Assembly: GCA_934454035.1 (NCBI GenBank)
Contig: CAKSFY010000130.1
Location: 1 to 6,221, forward strand
Direction of reading: 5' to 3'
Length of the DNA stretch: 6,221 nt
DNA from: an uncultured Clostridia bacterium
GTDB taxonomy: Bacteria; Bacillota; Clostridia; UBA1381
Program-made: the position numbers and the translations under genes
The notes under the pieces: model-generated
The model's input: the letters and a program-made list of their open reading frames with translations, nothing else
Told to the model about the DNA's origin: nothing
Database searches by the model: none
Part shown: positions 1 to 4,897 of the stretch, one piece after another
How the letters are laid out: every line of letters starts with the position of its first letter
Position numbering within the stretch: the first letter of the stretch is position 1

Positions 1-421
1 CCTTGATTTTATCTTGGATGGTGTCTTTGAACAAATCATCTATTTCCGCAGCGTCAAAACCGGTGAGAGATACATCGAAATCTTCGGCTTGCAAATCCGA
101 AATCAAAAGAGCAAGCTTATCCTTATCCCATTCACCGGATATTTTATTGAGCGCCACATTAAGCGCTTTTTCTTTGTTTTCGTCCATCTCGACAACTACG
201 CAGTCAACCTCGCTTATGCCCATATTGATTAGAACTTTGAGCCTTTGGTGACCGCCGACAACTCTGCCGGTTGTCCTGTTCCATATAACCGGCTCAACAT
301 ATCCGAACTGCTCAATCGAGCGTTTCAGCTTTTCATATTCCTCATCGCCGGGTTTCAAATCCTTTCGTGGATTGTAGTCTGCCGGGAGCAGATTTTCGGT
401 TTTCATTTTCTCAATCAGCAT
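1..421 (-). CDS. ParB-like N-terminal domain protein, probable phage DNA methyltransferase (partial)
   Basis: The first 140 codons of a longer gene are visible; the frame is still open at the left window edge. Seen: a ParB/Srx-type domain with an NPRKD motif (residues 17-21) and a GGHQRL motif (56-61), which correspond to the two conserved boxes of the family. After it comes a segment with LNKISGEWDKDKL (91-103) and FDAAEIDDLF (122-131). Known: in Firmicute phages this domain and linker normally sit in front of an N6-adenine or N4-cytosine methyltransferase domain. Inferred: the missing part is that methyltransferase, using S-adenosylmethionine to modify phage DNA. The start ATG at 421 overlaps the end of the SAM synthetase gene by 7 bases (ATGCTGA), which suggests translational coupling. 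A second in-frame ATG at 406 is possible but would remove residues just before the domain. Without the catalytic domain in view, a stand-alone ParB-like protein cannot be excluded. Confidence 0.8.
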   Translation of the reverse strand, partial: MLIEKMKTENLLPADYNPRKDLKPGDEEYEKLKRSIEQFGYVEPVIWNRTTGRVVGGHQRLKVLINMGISEVDCVVVEMDENKEKALNVALNKISGEWDKDKLALLISDLQAEDFDVSLTGFDAAEIDDLFKDTIQDKIK

Positions 422-1203
422 ACCAAACCCCACTCGGCAAATTTCTCAAAGCCGCCGACCGACTTTATATATTCTCTTGCCGTTTCCACGATTTTTTCGT
501 AAGGAATACCGTCTATGTATTCATCGCCGATTGCACAGCAAAGCTTTACAGGTTTTCCTGTTTCCTGCGCTTTAAGGAATGCGTAAATGTTTACACTCAC
601 ATCGGCTTTTGATAAATCCTTGCCGTGCAGACCGCCGCCGGTGACGGAGTCCGCCATATCACTGCCGAGTTTGCGGTTTGCGGCGCCTGTGTCGACATCC
701 GTTCCGCCTGTCCAATCACCGAGAGGGTTAATTTCGGCTGTAGGATAATATTTTTTGAGTTTATCCGTATCCGCATTGCTTTGGCAGATGATGAGCCTTG
801 CTCCGTCAATGATGTATTTTCCGTCAAAGGGATAGGAATTGTATATGTCCCTTGCAATCTTGGCAAGCGCTTTTTGCTCCTCGGTTACGGGCATACCCTT
901 AAATATGCCGTTGTCGCCGCATCTGATAATACCGTCCTGGTTCTTTGCAAGATGAGTGTCTTGCGGAGTGATAACAATATCGCATTTAAGGTTTGAACCG
1001 CCGATTCGGTGTATTGCTTTCTCAACCATACATTTTTCAATCGGTGCGGAGGTTTCGATAATCGCATGGCACACACCGTGTCCGATTAAGACTTCGGCGG
1101 CAATTTTGGGATTAGTATCCACACTGTATGCAAGGTCGACAATTGCACCGGCAATTCTGTCCGCCACCTTGTCCGGGTGGGCGGGGTTTACTTTTTCAAA
1201 CAT
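415..1203 (-). CDS. Compact phage S-adenosylmethionine synthetase (MetK-like)
   Basis: Makes S-adenosylmethionine from methionine and ATP in the cytoplasm, if active. The 262-residue product follows the MetK domain order: an N-terminal HPDK motif (9-12) like the family's EGHPDK; a GDNG motif (96-99) in place of GDQG; a C-terminal GGGLHGKDLSKADVS stretch (189-203) that matches the GGGAFSGKDPSKVDRS active-site loop, keeping the lysines and aspartate (K195, K199, D201). GD at 162-163 and RK at 177-178 may match the GDxGLTGRK motif, here with inserted residues. Bacterial MetK is about 384 residues, so this one is much shorter, mainly in the central domain and C-terminus; the frame is clean, so it is a compact form and not a broken gene. 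The ATG at 1203 lies 4 bases after the small-terminase stop, with AAAGGA (1214-1219) as ribosome site. The adjoining downstream gene probably encodes a methyltransferase, the likely consumer. Whether this short form is active is not shown by sequence. Confidence 0.88.
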   Translation of the reverse strand: MFEKVNPAHPDKVADRIAGAIVDLAYSVDTNPKIAAEVLIGHGVCHAIIETSAPIEKCMVEKAIHRIGGSNLKCDIVITPQDTHLAKNQDGIIRCGDNGIFKGMPVTEEQKALAKIARDIYNSYPFDGKYIIDGARLIICQSNADTDKLKKYYPTAEINPLGDWTGGTDVDTGAANRKLGSDMADSVTGGGLHGKDLSKADVSVNIYAFLKAQETGKPVKLCCAIGDEYIDGIPYEKIVETAREYIKSVGGFEKFAEWGLVC

Positions 1204-1207
1204 AGTT

Positions 1208-1762
1208 TTATCGTCCTTTCCGAGCGGTCAAAAGCCGCTCCATTAAATCGTCCTGCGGTGTTGCCGAGCCGTATTCCACAGAACAATTTTCCTTTACAAC
1301 CTGGTAAATCTGATACCACAGCTGATTGGACTGTTTCATATAGTCACGGCTCACCGAAACATACGGTGAGGTCATAGCGCCGCCCGTTGTCGGATGCTTT
1401 GCCAAAAAACCGAATGTGCTGATAGCCTCCTCGCACTGAATCCATCTTGCGATGCACATTGCGTACTGCTCCAAAAGCTGTGTGCTTATTAGCTTTTCAC
1501 ATCCTCGTTCTTTCAACCACTGCCATGTTTCCTTGTATACATCCTCGGCACATAAATCAATGCCGCCTTTTTGACTTGCTTTCAAATATTCCTTCACGGG
1601 CGGCATATCCGAACCTTCAAGTTCGGCGGTATCGTTATCGAAGTTCACAACCGTGAGTTTTCTGCCGCCGGGGTTTCCGGCTGTCAGCTTATCGGCAAGC
1701 GCCTTTGATTTCCGCCCGGCGCCTGCTCGTGAGCCGCCCCGGTTTGTACCGTCCTTTGCCAT
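1208..1762 (-). CDS. terS: Phage terminase small subunit, P27 family
   Basis: Recognises phage DNA and hands it to the large terminase subunit for packaging into procapsids. The 184-residue protein has the P27 layout: a basic glycine-rich N-terminus (RGGSRAGAGRKSK, 8-20), the LTAGNPGGRKL signature (26-36), then a helical region in which the stretch from about 97 to 157 (ARWIQCEEAI, SRDYMKQSNQLWYQIYQ) matches the family's C-terminal part. Length is typical. The start ATG at 1762 has GAGGTG (1771-1776) 8 bases upstream. The gene lies downstream of an HNH nuclease gene, a common order in cos-type phages, but here a reversed hicB gene separates them. The large subunit is not in the window and would be expected beyond the methyltransferase gene. 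No clear sigma-A promoter is visible in front of it, so it probably depends on readthrough from the promoter at 2762-2789. Confidence 0.85.
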   Translation of the reverse strand: MAKDGTNRGGSRAGAGRKSKALADKLTAGNPGGRKLTVVNFDNDTAELEGSDMPPVKEYLKASQKGGIDLCAEDVYKETWQWLKERGCEKLISTQLLEQYAMCIARWIQCEEAISTFGFLAKHPTTGGAMTSPYVSVSRDYMKQSNQLWYQIYQVVKENCSVEYGSATPQDDLMERLLTARKGR

Positions 1763-1786
1763 ATCAAATTCACCTCATTTCTCTTT

Positions 1787-1800
1787 GGGGGTTATCCCCC
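1787..1800 (-). other. GC-only hairpin in the small-terminase leader
   Basis: Five G:C pairs (GGGGG at 1787-1791 with CCCCC at 1796-1800) close a four-base loop. It ends about ten bases before the ribosome site of the small-terminase gene in the minus-strand transcript. There is no U-tract after it in that direction, so it is not a terminator. It could stabilise the 5' end of a processed message or influence translation. The structure is seen; any role is inferred. Confidence 0.4.
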
Positions 1801-1844
1801 TGTTTGATTTCGCTTTTTTGTGTATGAAGGGAGGCGCCCGTTCT

Positions 1845-1863
1845 TCTGTGATAGGCTCACAGA
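1845..1863. repeat. Perfect 7-bp inverted repeat between hicB and small terminase
   Basis: TCTGTGA (1845-1851) and TCACAGA (1857-1863) are exact reverse complements separated by TAGGC. The repeat lies in the 216-base divergent region between the small-terminase and hicB genes, next to GC-rich patches (GGCGCC at 1833-1838 and ACCGCCCC at 1871-1878). It may be a protein-binding site or part of a cos/pac region. No regulator can be named from the sequence. Confidence 0.45.
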
Positions 1864-1885
1864 GATTCAGACCGCCCCTTGCCGT

Positions 1886-1912
1886 ATACATATTTACCAA
1901 AGAATACATATT
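1886..1912. repeat. Direct repeat ATACATATT upstream of the hicB promoter
   Basis: Two identical 9-base copies lie at 1886-1894 and 1904-1912, 18 bases apart start to start, with the second ending 3 bases before the hicB -35 element. This position suits an operator for hicB. The 10-mer GAATACATAT at 1902-1911 recurs on the minus strand inside the promoter at 2762-2789 (as ATATGTATTC at 2778-2787). Binding by HicB or a phage regulator is inferred. Confidence 0.4.
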
Positions 1913-1915
1913 CGC

Positions 1916-1945
1916 TTGACACCTAACCCCATATCACGGTATAAT
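1916..1945 (+). promoter_or_regulatory. Consensus sigma-A promoter of hicB
   Basis: The -35 element is TTGACA (1916-1921) and the -10 element TATAAT (1940-1945), both perfect matches to consensus, with an 18-base spacer. Transcription should begin near 1952, about 27 bases before the hicB start codon. A ribosome site AAGGAGG (1964-1970) sits 8 bases before that ATG. A promoter this strong for a single reversed gene implies expression independent of the phage operon, probably in the lysogen. Confidence 0.85.
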
Positions 1946-1978
1946 ATAAGCATCAGCAATAGCAAGGAGGTCGGAGTT

Positions 1979-2296
1979 ATGAATACTCTTGAAGAATATA
2001 TGAAAATGCCATACCCAATCGAGATTACACCCGATAAAGATGAAGGTGGCTATGTTGCATCACATCCGGATCTGAAAGGCTGTATTACTTGCGGCCAAAC
2101 AATTGAGTCAGCCACAGAAGCACTTGCTGATGCAAAGCGTGCATGGCTTAAGGCAGCGCTGGAAAGTGGCTATGAAATACCCGTGCCGAACAATTCTGAC
2201 CTTCATACACTTGAAAGTGACGAAACACTTCTTTCTGTTTCTAAGCAAATACTTGATAAAAACCGTCAAGCTTATAAAAAACTTTCAAAGTCATAA
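1979..2296 (+). CDS. hicB: HicB-family antitoxin, orphan, reversed in the phage operon
   Basis: The 105-residue protein carries a HicB-like antitoxin fold: YPIEITPDKDEGGYVASHPDL (about 12-32), GCIT and GQTIESATEALADAKRAWL (34-57), ending EIPVP (66-70). Known HicB proteins of this class bind and neutralise the mRNA-cutting toxin HicA and usually carry a C-terminal ribbon-helix-helix or helix-turn-helix domain for autoregulation. Here the C-terminus (81-105, ETLLSVSKQILDKNRQAYKK) shows neither and instead resembles the toxin-binding tail of Phd/YefM-type antitoxins; this likeness is my recollection, not a search. No HicA frame is present next to it. The start is set by AAGGAGG at 1964-1970; an upstream ATG in frame at 1820 lacks support because the promoter lies downstream of it. 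It is the only plus-strand gene, convergent with HNH and divergent from the small terminase, so it is likely a lysogen-expressed cargo gene. An antitoxin or anti-toxin decoy role is inferred. Confidence 0.85.
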   Translation: MNTLEEYMKMPYPIEITPDKDEGGYVASHPDLKGCITCGQTIESATEALADAKRAWLKAALESGYEIPVPNNSDLHTLESDETLLSVSKQILDKNRQAYKKLSKS

Positions 2297-2320
2297 AGCC
2301 GCTCATCTGATGCGGCTTTT
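2295..2320 (+). terminator. Terminator shared by the convergent hicB and HNH genes
   Basis: AAAGCCGC (2295-2302) pairs with GCGGCTTT (2312-2319) across a nine-base loop, followed by a short T run in the plus direction. It overlaps the hicB stop codon. In the minus direction the same stem includes the last HNH codons and its stop lies in the loop, followed by a weak, interrupted T stretch. It should stop hicB transcripts well and late minus-strand transcripts only partly. Confidence 0.65.
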
Positions 2321-2674
2321 GTTATGCCATCTGTCTCCGTCTTTTGCCGTTATTTCCGAGTGACAAGCCTTGCACAGGCTCATAAGGTTATCGTCATTGT
2401 GCGTTCCGCCGCGGGACAGAGGAATGATGTGGTGAACCTCCTCGGTGGGTGTAAGCTTACCTTTCTTTAAGCACATCTCGCAAAGCGGATGATTTGCAAC
2501 GTGCCTGTCACGGATTCGTTTCCATGCTCGTCCGTACCTTTGACGCACCGCCGGATCACGGTCATATTTTTCGTATCGTTTATTCTCTTGCTTTTGATGC
2601 TCCGTACAGAACCTGCCGTCCGTAAGTTTCGGACAGCCGGGATAGGAACACGGCCGTCTCGGTTTTTTTGGCAT
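2303..2674 (-). CDS. HNH endonuclease, phage packaging type
   Basis: A 123-residue metal-dependent DNA nuclease. Seen: an N-terminal zinc-ligand group C9, C14, C23, H26; the core HNH domain with C65/C68 and C101/C104 as structural zinc cysteines; the catalytic VHH at 80-82, N96 and H105 in the stretch GGTHNDDNLMSLCKACH (89-105). All hallmark residues are present. Known: in cos-type phages (HK97-like and staphylococcal examples) an HNH protein coded beside the terminase genes is needed for cutting packaged DNA at cos. The position one gene ahead of the small terminase fits this. The ATG at 2674 has GAGGTG (2682-2687) 7 bases upstream. A homing-type nuclease is less likely, since it is not inside another gene or intron. 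Its 3' end converges with hicB, 6 bases apart. Confidence 0.88.
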   Translation of the reverse strand: MPKKPRRPCSYPGCPKLTDGRFCTEHQKQENKRYEKYDRDPAVRQRYGRAWKRIRDRHVANHPLCEMCLKKGKLTPTEEVHHIIPLSRGGTHNDDNLMSLCKACHSEITAKDGDRWHNKSRIR

Positions 2675-2680
2675 CTGTTT

Positions 2681-2755
2681 TCACCTCGCTTTGGGCATAA
2701 GAAAAGCCCTCACAGGATTTCTCCCATGAAGGCTGTCTGTATACACATTTTTCAT
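2681..2755 (-). CDS. Possible 24-codon leader peptide across the attenuator
   Basis: An open frame of 24 codons begins MKNVYTDSLHGRNP and ends MPKAR, with its TGA inside the HNH ribosome site region (2681-2683). Its ATG coincides with the transcription start predicted from the -10 element at 2762-2767, so it would be translated without a leader; no ribosome site precedes it. It spans the whole hairpin at 2705-2734, so a ribosome on it would melt the terminator. It may be chance: 24 codons is short, and no homologue can be checked here. Confidence 0.22.
   Translation of the reverse strand: MKNVYTDSLHGRNPVRAFLMPKAR
2698..2734 (-). terminator. Promoter-proximal intrinsic terminator or attenuator
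   Basis: In the minus-strand RNA, bases 2734 to 2705 form an uninterrupted 13-pair stem capped by a GAAA tetraloop (2721-2718), followed by UUUUCUU (2705-2699). Three of the pairs are G:U, which would be A:C mismatches in the plus-strand RNA, so the structure is selected on the minus strand. It lies between the DUF1492 gene and HNH and starts about 22 bases after the transcription start expected from the promoter at 2762-2789. It would release a transcript of roughly 55-60 bases unless read through. Confidence 0.75.
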
Positions 2756-2761
2756 ACTACC

Positions 2762-2789
2762 ATTATACCACATTCCCATATGTATTCAA
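2762..2789 (-). promoter_or_regulatory. Candidate late promoter ahead of HNH and terminase
   Basis: On the minus strand the -35 element is TTGAAT (2789-2784) and the -10 element is a perfect TATAAT (2767-2762), 16 bases apart. It begins 7 bases after the stop codon of the DUF1492 gene. AGTGG occurs on the plus strand at 2789-2793 and 2799-2803, one helical turn apart at the upstream edge of the -35, which would suit an activator. Control by the neighbouring regulator is inferred. Confidence 0.65.
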
Positions 2790-2796
2790 GTGGCTT

Positions 2797-3225
2797 TTAG
2801 TGGTCTGAATGTATTTTGTCATAAACCTTTCCGGCACTCTCAAGCGCTCTGCCGTGCAGGCGGTGCAGCCATCTCAAATCATAAAACATCTCGCTTGCAA
2901 TCTTCTCCCACGAATGAAAGCACAGATACCGCTTTTCAAGTATCATGCGAAGGTCTGTCTGCTCAACACCGGCTATAACCTGTGCAATTTCTTCTTTCAA
3001 ATCAACAAGATTGTCTATATCTTTGTTAATTTCATATTGCAAATCAATAATCTTGTTAATGGTGTCCGCCATAGACGATGTACTTTTGCTCGGTGAGTGC
3101 GGCATTCCCGTTATCACCGAGGTACACTTTGTTGCAAGTTCGTTTAATGATTCAAGCTGTTCAAGCTTTGACTGTATACGCATATCCAAATAACGCGCTT
3201 GTGATAAATATTCTTTTACACTCAT
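2797..3225 (-). CDS. DUF1492/ArpU-like late transcription regulator
   Basis: A 142-residue protein of the DUF1492 type, related to ArpU/RinA-like regulators that control packaging and lysis genes in Firmicute phages. Seen: an N-terminal helical stretch (KEYLSQARYLDMRIQSKLEQLESL, 4-27), a SPSK-containing linker (44-52), a long helix around 55-85, and a C-terminal sigma-region-4-like helix-turn-helix (LEKRYLCFHSWEKIASEM, 96-113, then RWLHRLHGRAL, 118-128). The start ATG shares ATGA with the helicase stop, and GGAGG (3235-3239) lies 9 bases upstream, so translation is coupled to the replication genes. Its gene is the last of that block and sits directly before the candidate late promoter, the expected place for a switch protein. 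Activation of that promoter, or antitermination at the hairpin beyond it, is inference; the family is recognised with good but not complete certainty. Confidence 0.78.
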   Translation of the reverse strand: MSVKEYLSQARYLDMRIQSKLEQLESLNELATKCTSVITGMPHSPSKSTSSMADTINKIIDLQYEINKDIDNLVDLKEEIAQVIAGVEQTDLRMILEKRYLCFHSWEKIASEMFYDLRWLHRLHGRALESAGKVYDKIHSDH

Positions 3226-4595
3226 TTCACTATACCTCCGATTTCAGCTTTTACGGCATCAATAAGCGCCGATTGTGTGCTGTCTTTTTTCTTTAACGCT
3301 TTTAGAATCTGTTCGTCAATTGTACCTTTTGCCGCAATGTGCATGATAACAACCGTGTCCGAATTTTGACCCTGCCGATAGAGCCTTGCATTTGTCTGCT
3401 GATACAGTTCCAGACTCCAGGTAAGTCCGAACCATACAAGCGCTGAGCCGCCGTCTTGAAGATTCAGTCCGTGACCTGCAGATGCCGGGTGTATGAGCGC
3501 CACGGGAATTTTTTCGTTATTCCATTTTTCTATACTGACGGTTGTATCAAGCTTTTCAAACGGAATATTTAACGCTTTAAGCTTGTCTGCAATCCTGTCA
3601 TAATCGTGCTTGAACCAATATGCCACAAGCACCGGCTTGCCGTTCATGCTTTCGATGATGTCCTCAAGCGCATCAAGCTTTCTGTCATGAACATGAATCA
3701 CCGATTTATCATCATCGTAAATTGCACCGTTTGCCATCTGACACAGCTTGTTTGAAAGACTTGCGGCATTGGCGGCTGTAATTTCATCATCTGACAGCTG
3801 CAACACCATATTATCCTTGAGTTCTTTATATTTCCGCTGTTCCTTCTCGGAAAGAGTCACCTCATAATCCGTTGTCACAAGCTTTGGCATTTTTAAGTGA
3901 TCGGCGGCTTTCATAGAAATTGTAATATCGGATATTTTTCTGTATATTGTATCCTCCGCACCGGGGAGTGGCTTATAGCTGAAAATGACCTGCCCGTTTC
4001 TTTTATCCGGCATAAAGTATGTGTTTCTGTACTGACCGATAAACCTTCCGAGCCGTTCACCTATGTCAAGCAGCTTAAATTCCGCAAATAAGTCCATAAG
4101 TCCGTTGGAAGATGGTGTTCCGGTAAGACCTACAATTCTTTTTATTTTCGGTCTGACCTTCATCAAAGCCTTGAACCTTTTTGCTTGGTAATTCTTAAAG
4201 GACGAAAGCTCATCGATTACCACCATATCAAAATCAAATGCCGCTCCCATATACTCTGTAAGCCACGGAATATTTTCACGGTTTATGATGTAAATATCGG
4301 CATCCGCTTTCAAAGCATTTTTTCTTTCGGCAGGTGTGCCGACAACGATACTGTATTTTAAATCGTTTAGGTGATCCCACTTGTTTATCTCAGCGCTCCA
4401 TGTGGTCTTTGCAACTCTTAAGGGCGCTATAACAAGTATTTTATGTACCGAAAAATAATCAAAAAGCAGATTGTTTATTGCCGTAAGCGTAATGCTCGTC
4501 TTGCCGAGTCCCATATCAAGAAACACTGCCGATACCGGGTGTTTTTCGATATATTCGATTACATATTTTTGATAATTATGAGGATTGTATTGCAT
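3222..4595 (-). CDS. SNF2-like DEAD/DEAH-box helicase of the phage replication module
   Basis: A 457-residue superfamily 2 ATPase that probably translocates on DNA during phage replication or repair. With residue 1 counted from the upstream TTG at 4598: Walker A DMGLGKT (28-34), motif Ia IAPLRVAKTTW (57-67), motif II VIDELSSF (127-134), motif III LTGTPSSN (158-165), motif V SAGHGLNLQ (373-381) and motif VI QTNARLYRQGQ (401-411) with the arginine finger. All core motifs are intact. It is a minimal two-domain version without extra chromatin-type domains. The ATG at 4595 is preferred over the TTG at 4598 because GGAG (4605-4608) is then 9 bases away. It overlaps the VRR-NUC gene by 20 bases and the next gene by 4. 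Helicase and nuclease side by side are a recurrent phage pair; their joint substrate (for example branched or recombining DNA) is inferred. Confidence 0.9.
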   Translation of the reverse strand: MQYNPHNYQKYVIEYIEKHPVSAVFLDMGLGKTSITLTAINNLLFDYFSVHKILVIAPLRVAKTTWSAEINKWDHLNDLKYSIVVGTPAERKNALKADADIYIINRENIPWLTEYMGAAFDFDMVVIDELSSFKNYQAKRFKALMKVRPKIKRIVGLTGTPSSNGLMDLFAEFKLLDIGERLGRFIGQYRNTYFMPDKRNGQVIFSYKPLPGAEDTIYRKISDITISMKAADHLKMPKLVTTDYEVTLSEKEQRKYKELKDNMVLQLSDDEITAANAASLSNKLCQMANGAIYDDDKSVIHVHDRKLDALEDIIESMNGKPVLVAYWFKHDYDRIADKLKALNIPFEKLDTTVSIEKWNNEKIPVALIHPASAGHGLNLQDGGSALVWFGLTWSLELYQQTNARLYRQGQNSDTVVIMHIAAKGTIDEQILKALKKKDSTQSALIDAVKAEIGGIVK

Positions 4596-4857
4596 CAATC
4601 ACATCTCCGATCTGCTTCGGCGAGTCTATGACATACACCTTAAATCCAAGCCTTTTTAGCATTTTGTGTCTTGCCGTCTGAAGCGGGCACGGGTGTTTGC
4701 CGGGAGCCTTTAACTCCACAAAACCCAGTTTGCCGCCATGCAGAAGAACGAGCCTGTCCGGCATTCCGTCCAAGCCGGGGGATATAAACTTAACTGCCGC
4801 ACCGCCGCATCTCTTAACTGCCGTCACCAACTTGTGTTCTATATCTTTTTCACGCAT
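4576..4857 (-). CDS. VRR-NUC domain nuclease
   Basis: A 93-residue stand-alone nuclease of the PD-(D/E)XK superfamily. Seen: GMPDRLVLL (31-39) with catalytic D34, FVELKAPG (46-53) with E48 and K50, and the family's LQTARHKML (59-67) with Q60; E7 in the first helix is the usual upstream acidic residue. Known: VRR-NUC proteins include the structure-specific nuclease FAN1, and phage single-domain forms form dimers that cut Holliday-like or flapped DNA. The length is normal for the phage form. The start ATG at 4857 has AAGGAGG (4864-4870) 6 bases upstream, one of the strongest ribosome sites here. The gene follows the inverted-repeat region and overlaps the helicase gene, so the two are probably co-translated. 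Role in resolving replication or recombination intermediates is inferred. Confidence 0.88.
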   Translation of the reverse strand: MREKDIEHKLVTAVKRCGGAAVKFISPGLDGMPDRLVLLHGGKLGFVELKAPGKHPCPLQTARHKMLKRLGFKVYVIDSPKQIGDVIDAIQSS

Positions 4858-4897
4858 ATGTTTCCTCCTTTATGACACCTCCGACACCTCTTAACAT
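4850..4897 (-). CDS. Possible 15-codon leader peptide inside the repeat arm
   Basis: An open frame MLRGVGGVIKEETYA starts at 4897 with AAGAGGAG (4901-4908) just before it and stops inside the first codons of the VRR-NUC gene (8-base overlap). Its RGVGGV part is encoded by the left repeat arm. The spacing from ribosome site to ATG is short (3 bases), and the peptide may simply reflect the repeat. If real, its translation would open the long hairpin and couple to VRR-NUC. Confidence 0.22.
   Translation of the reverse strand: MLRGVGGVIKEETYA

Noticed and set aside
1204..1230. SAM riboswitch before the SAM synthetase gene
   Set aside because: Only 4 bases separate it from the upstream gene and no S-box-like structure is present; it has just a ribosome site within the end of the small-terminase gene.
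3..1656. Plus-strand open frames opposite the methyltransferase, SAM synthetase and small-terminase genes
   Set aside because: They have no ribosome sites or recognisable domains and are mirror frames of well-supported minus-strand genes.
1847..1861. CRP-like site TGTGA-N5-TCACA
   Set aside because: The CRP consensus needs a 6-base spacer and this has 5; a CRP-type regulator is also not expected in a phage of this host type.
1763..1978. A hicA toxin gene beside hicB
   Set aside because: No frame on either strand is long enough or shows the HicA GSHH-type motif.
1820..1978. Longer hicB start at the upstream in-frame ATG
   Set aside because: The promoter at 1916-1945 lies inside that extension, the added residues look random, and the AAGGAGG site points to the ATG at 1979.
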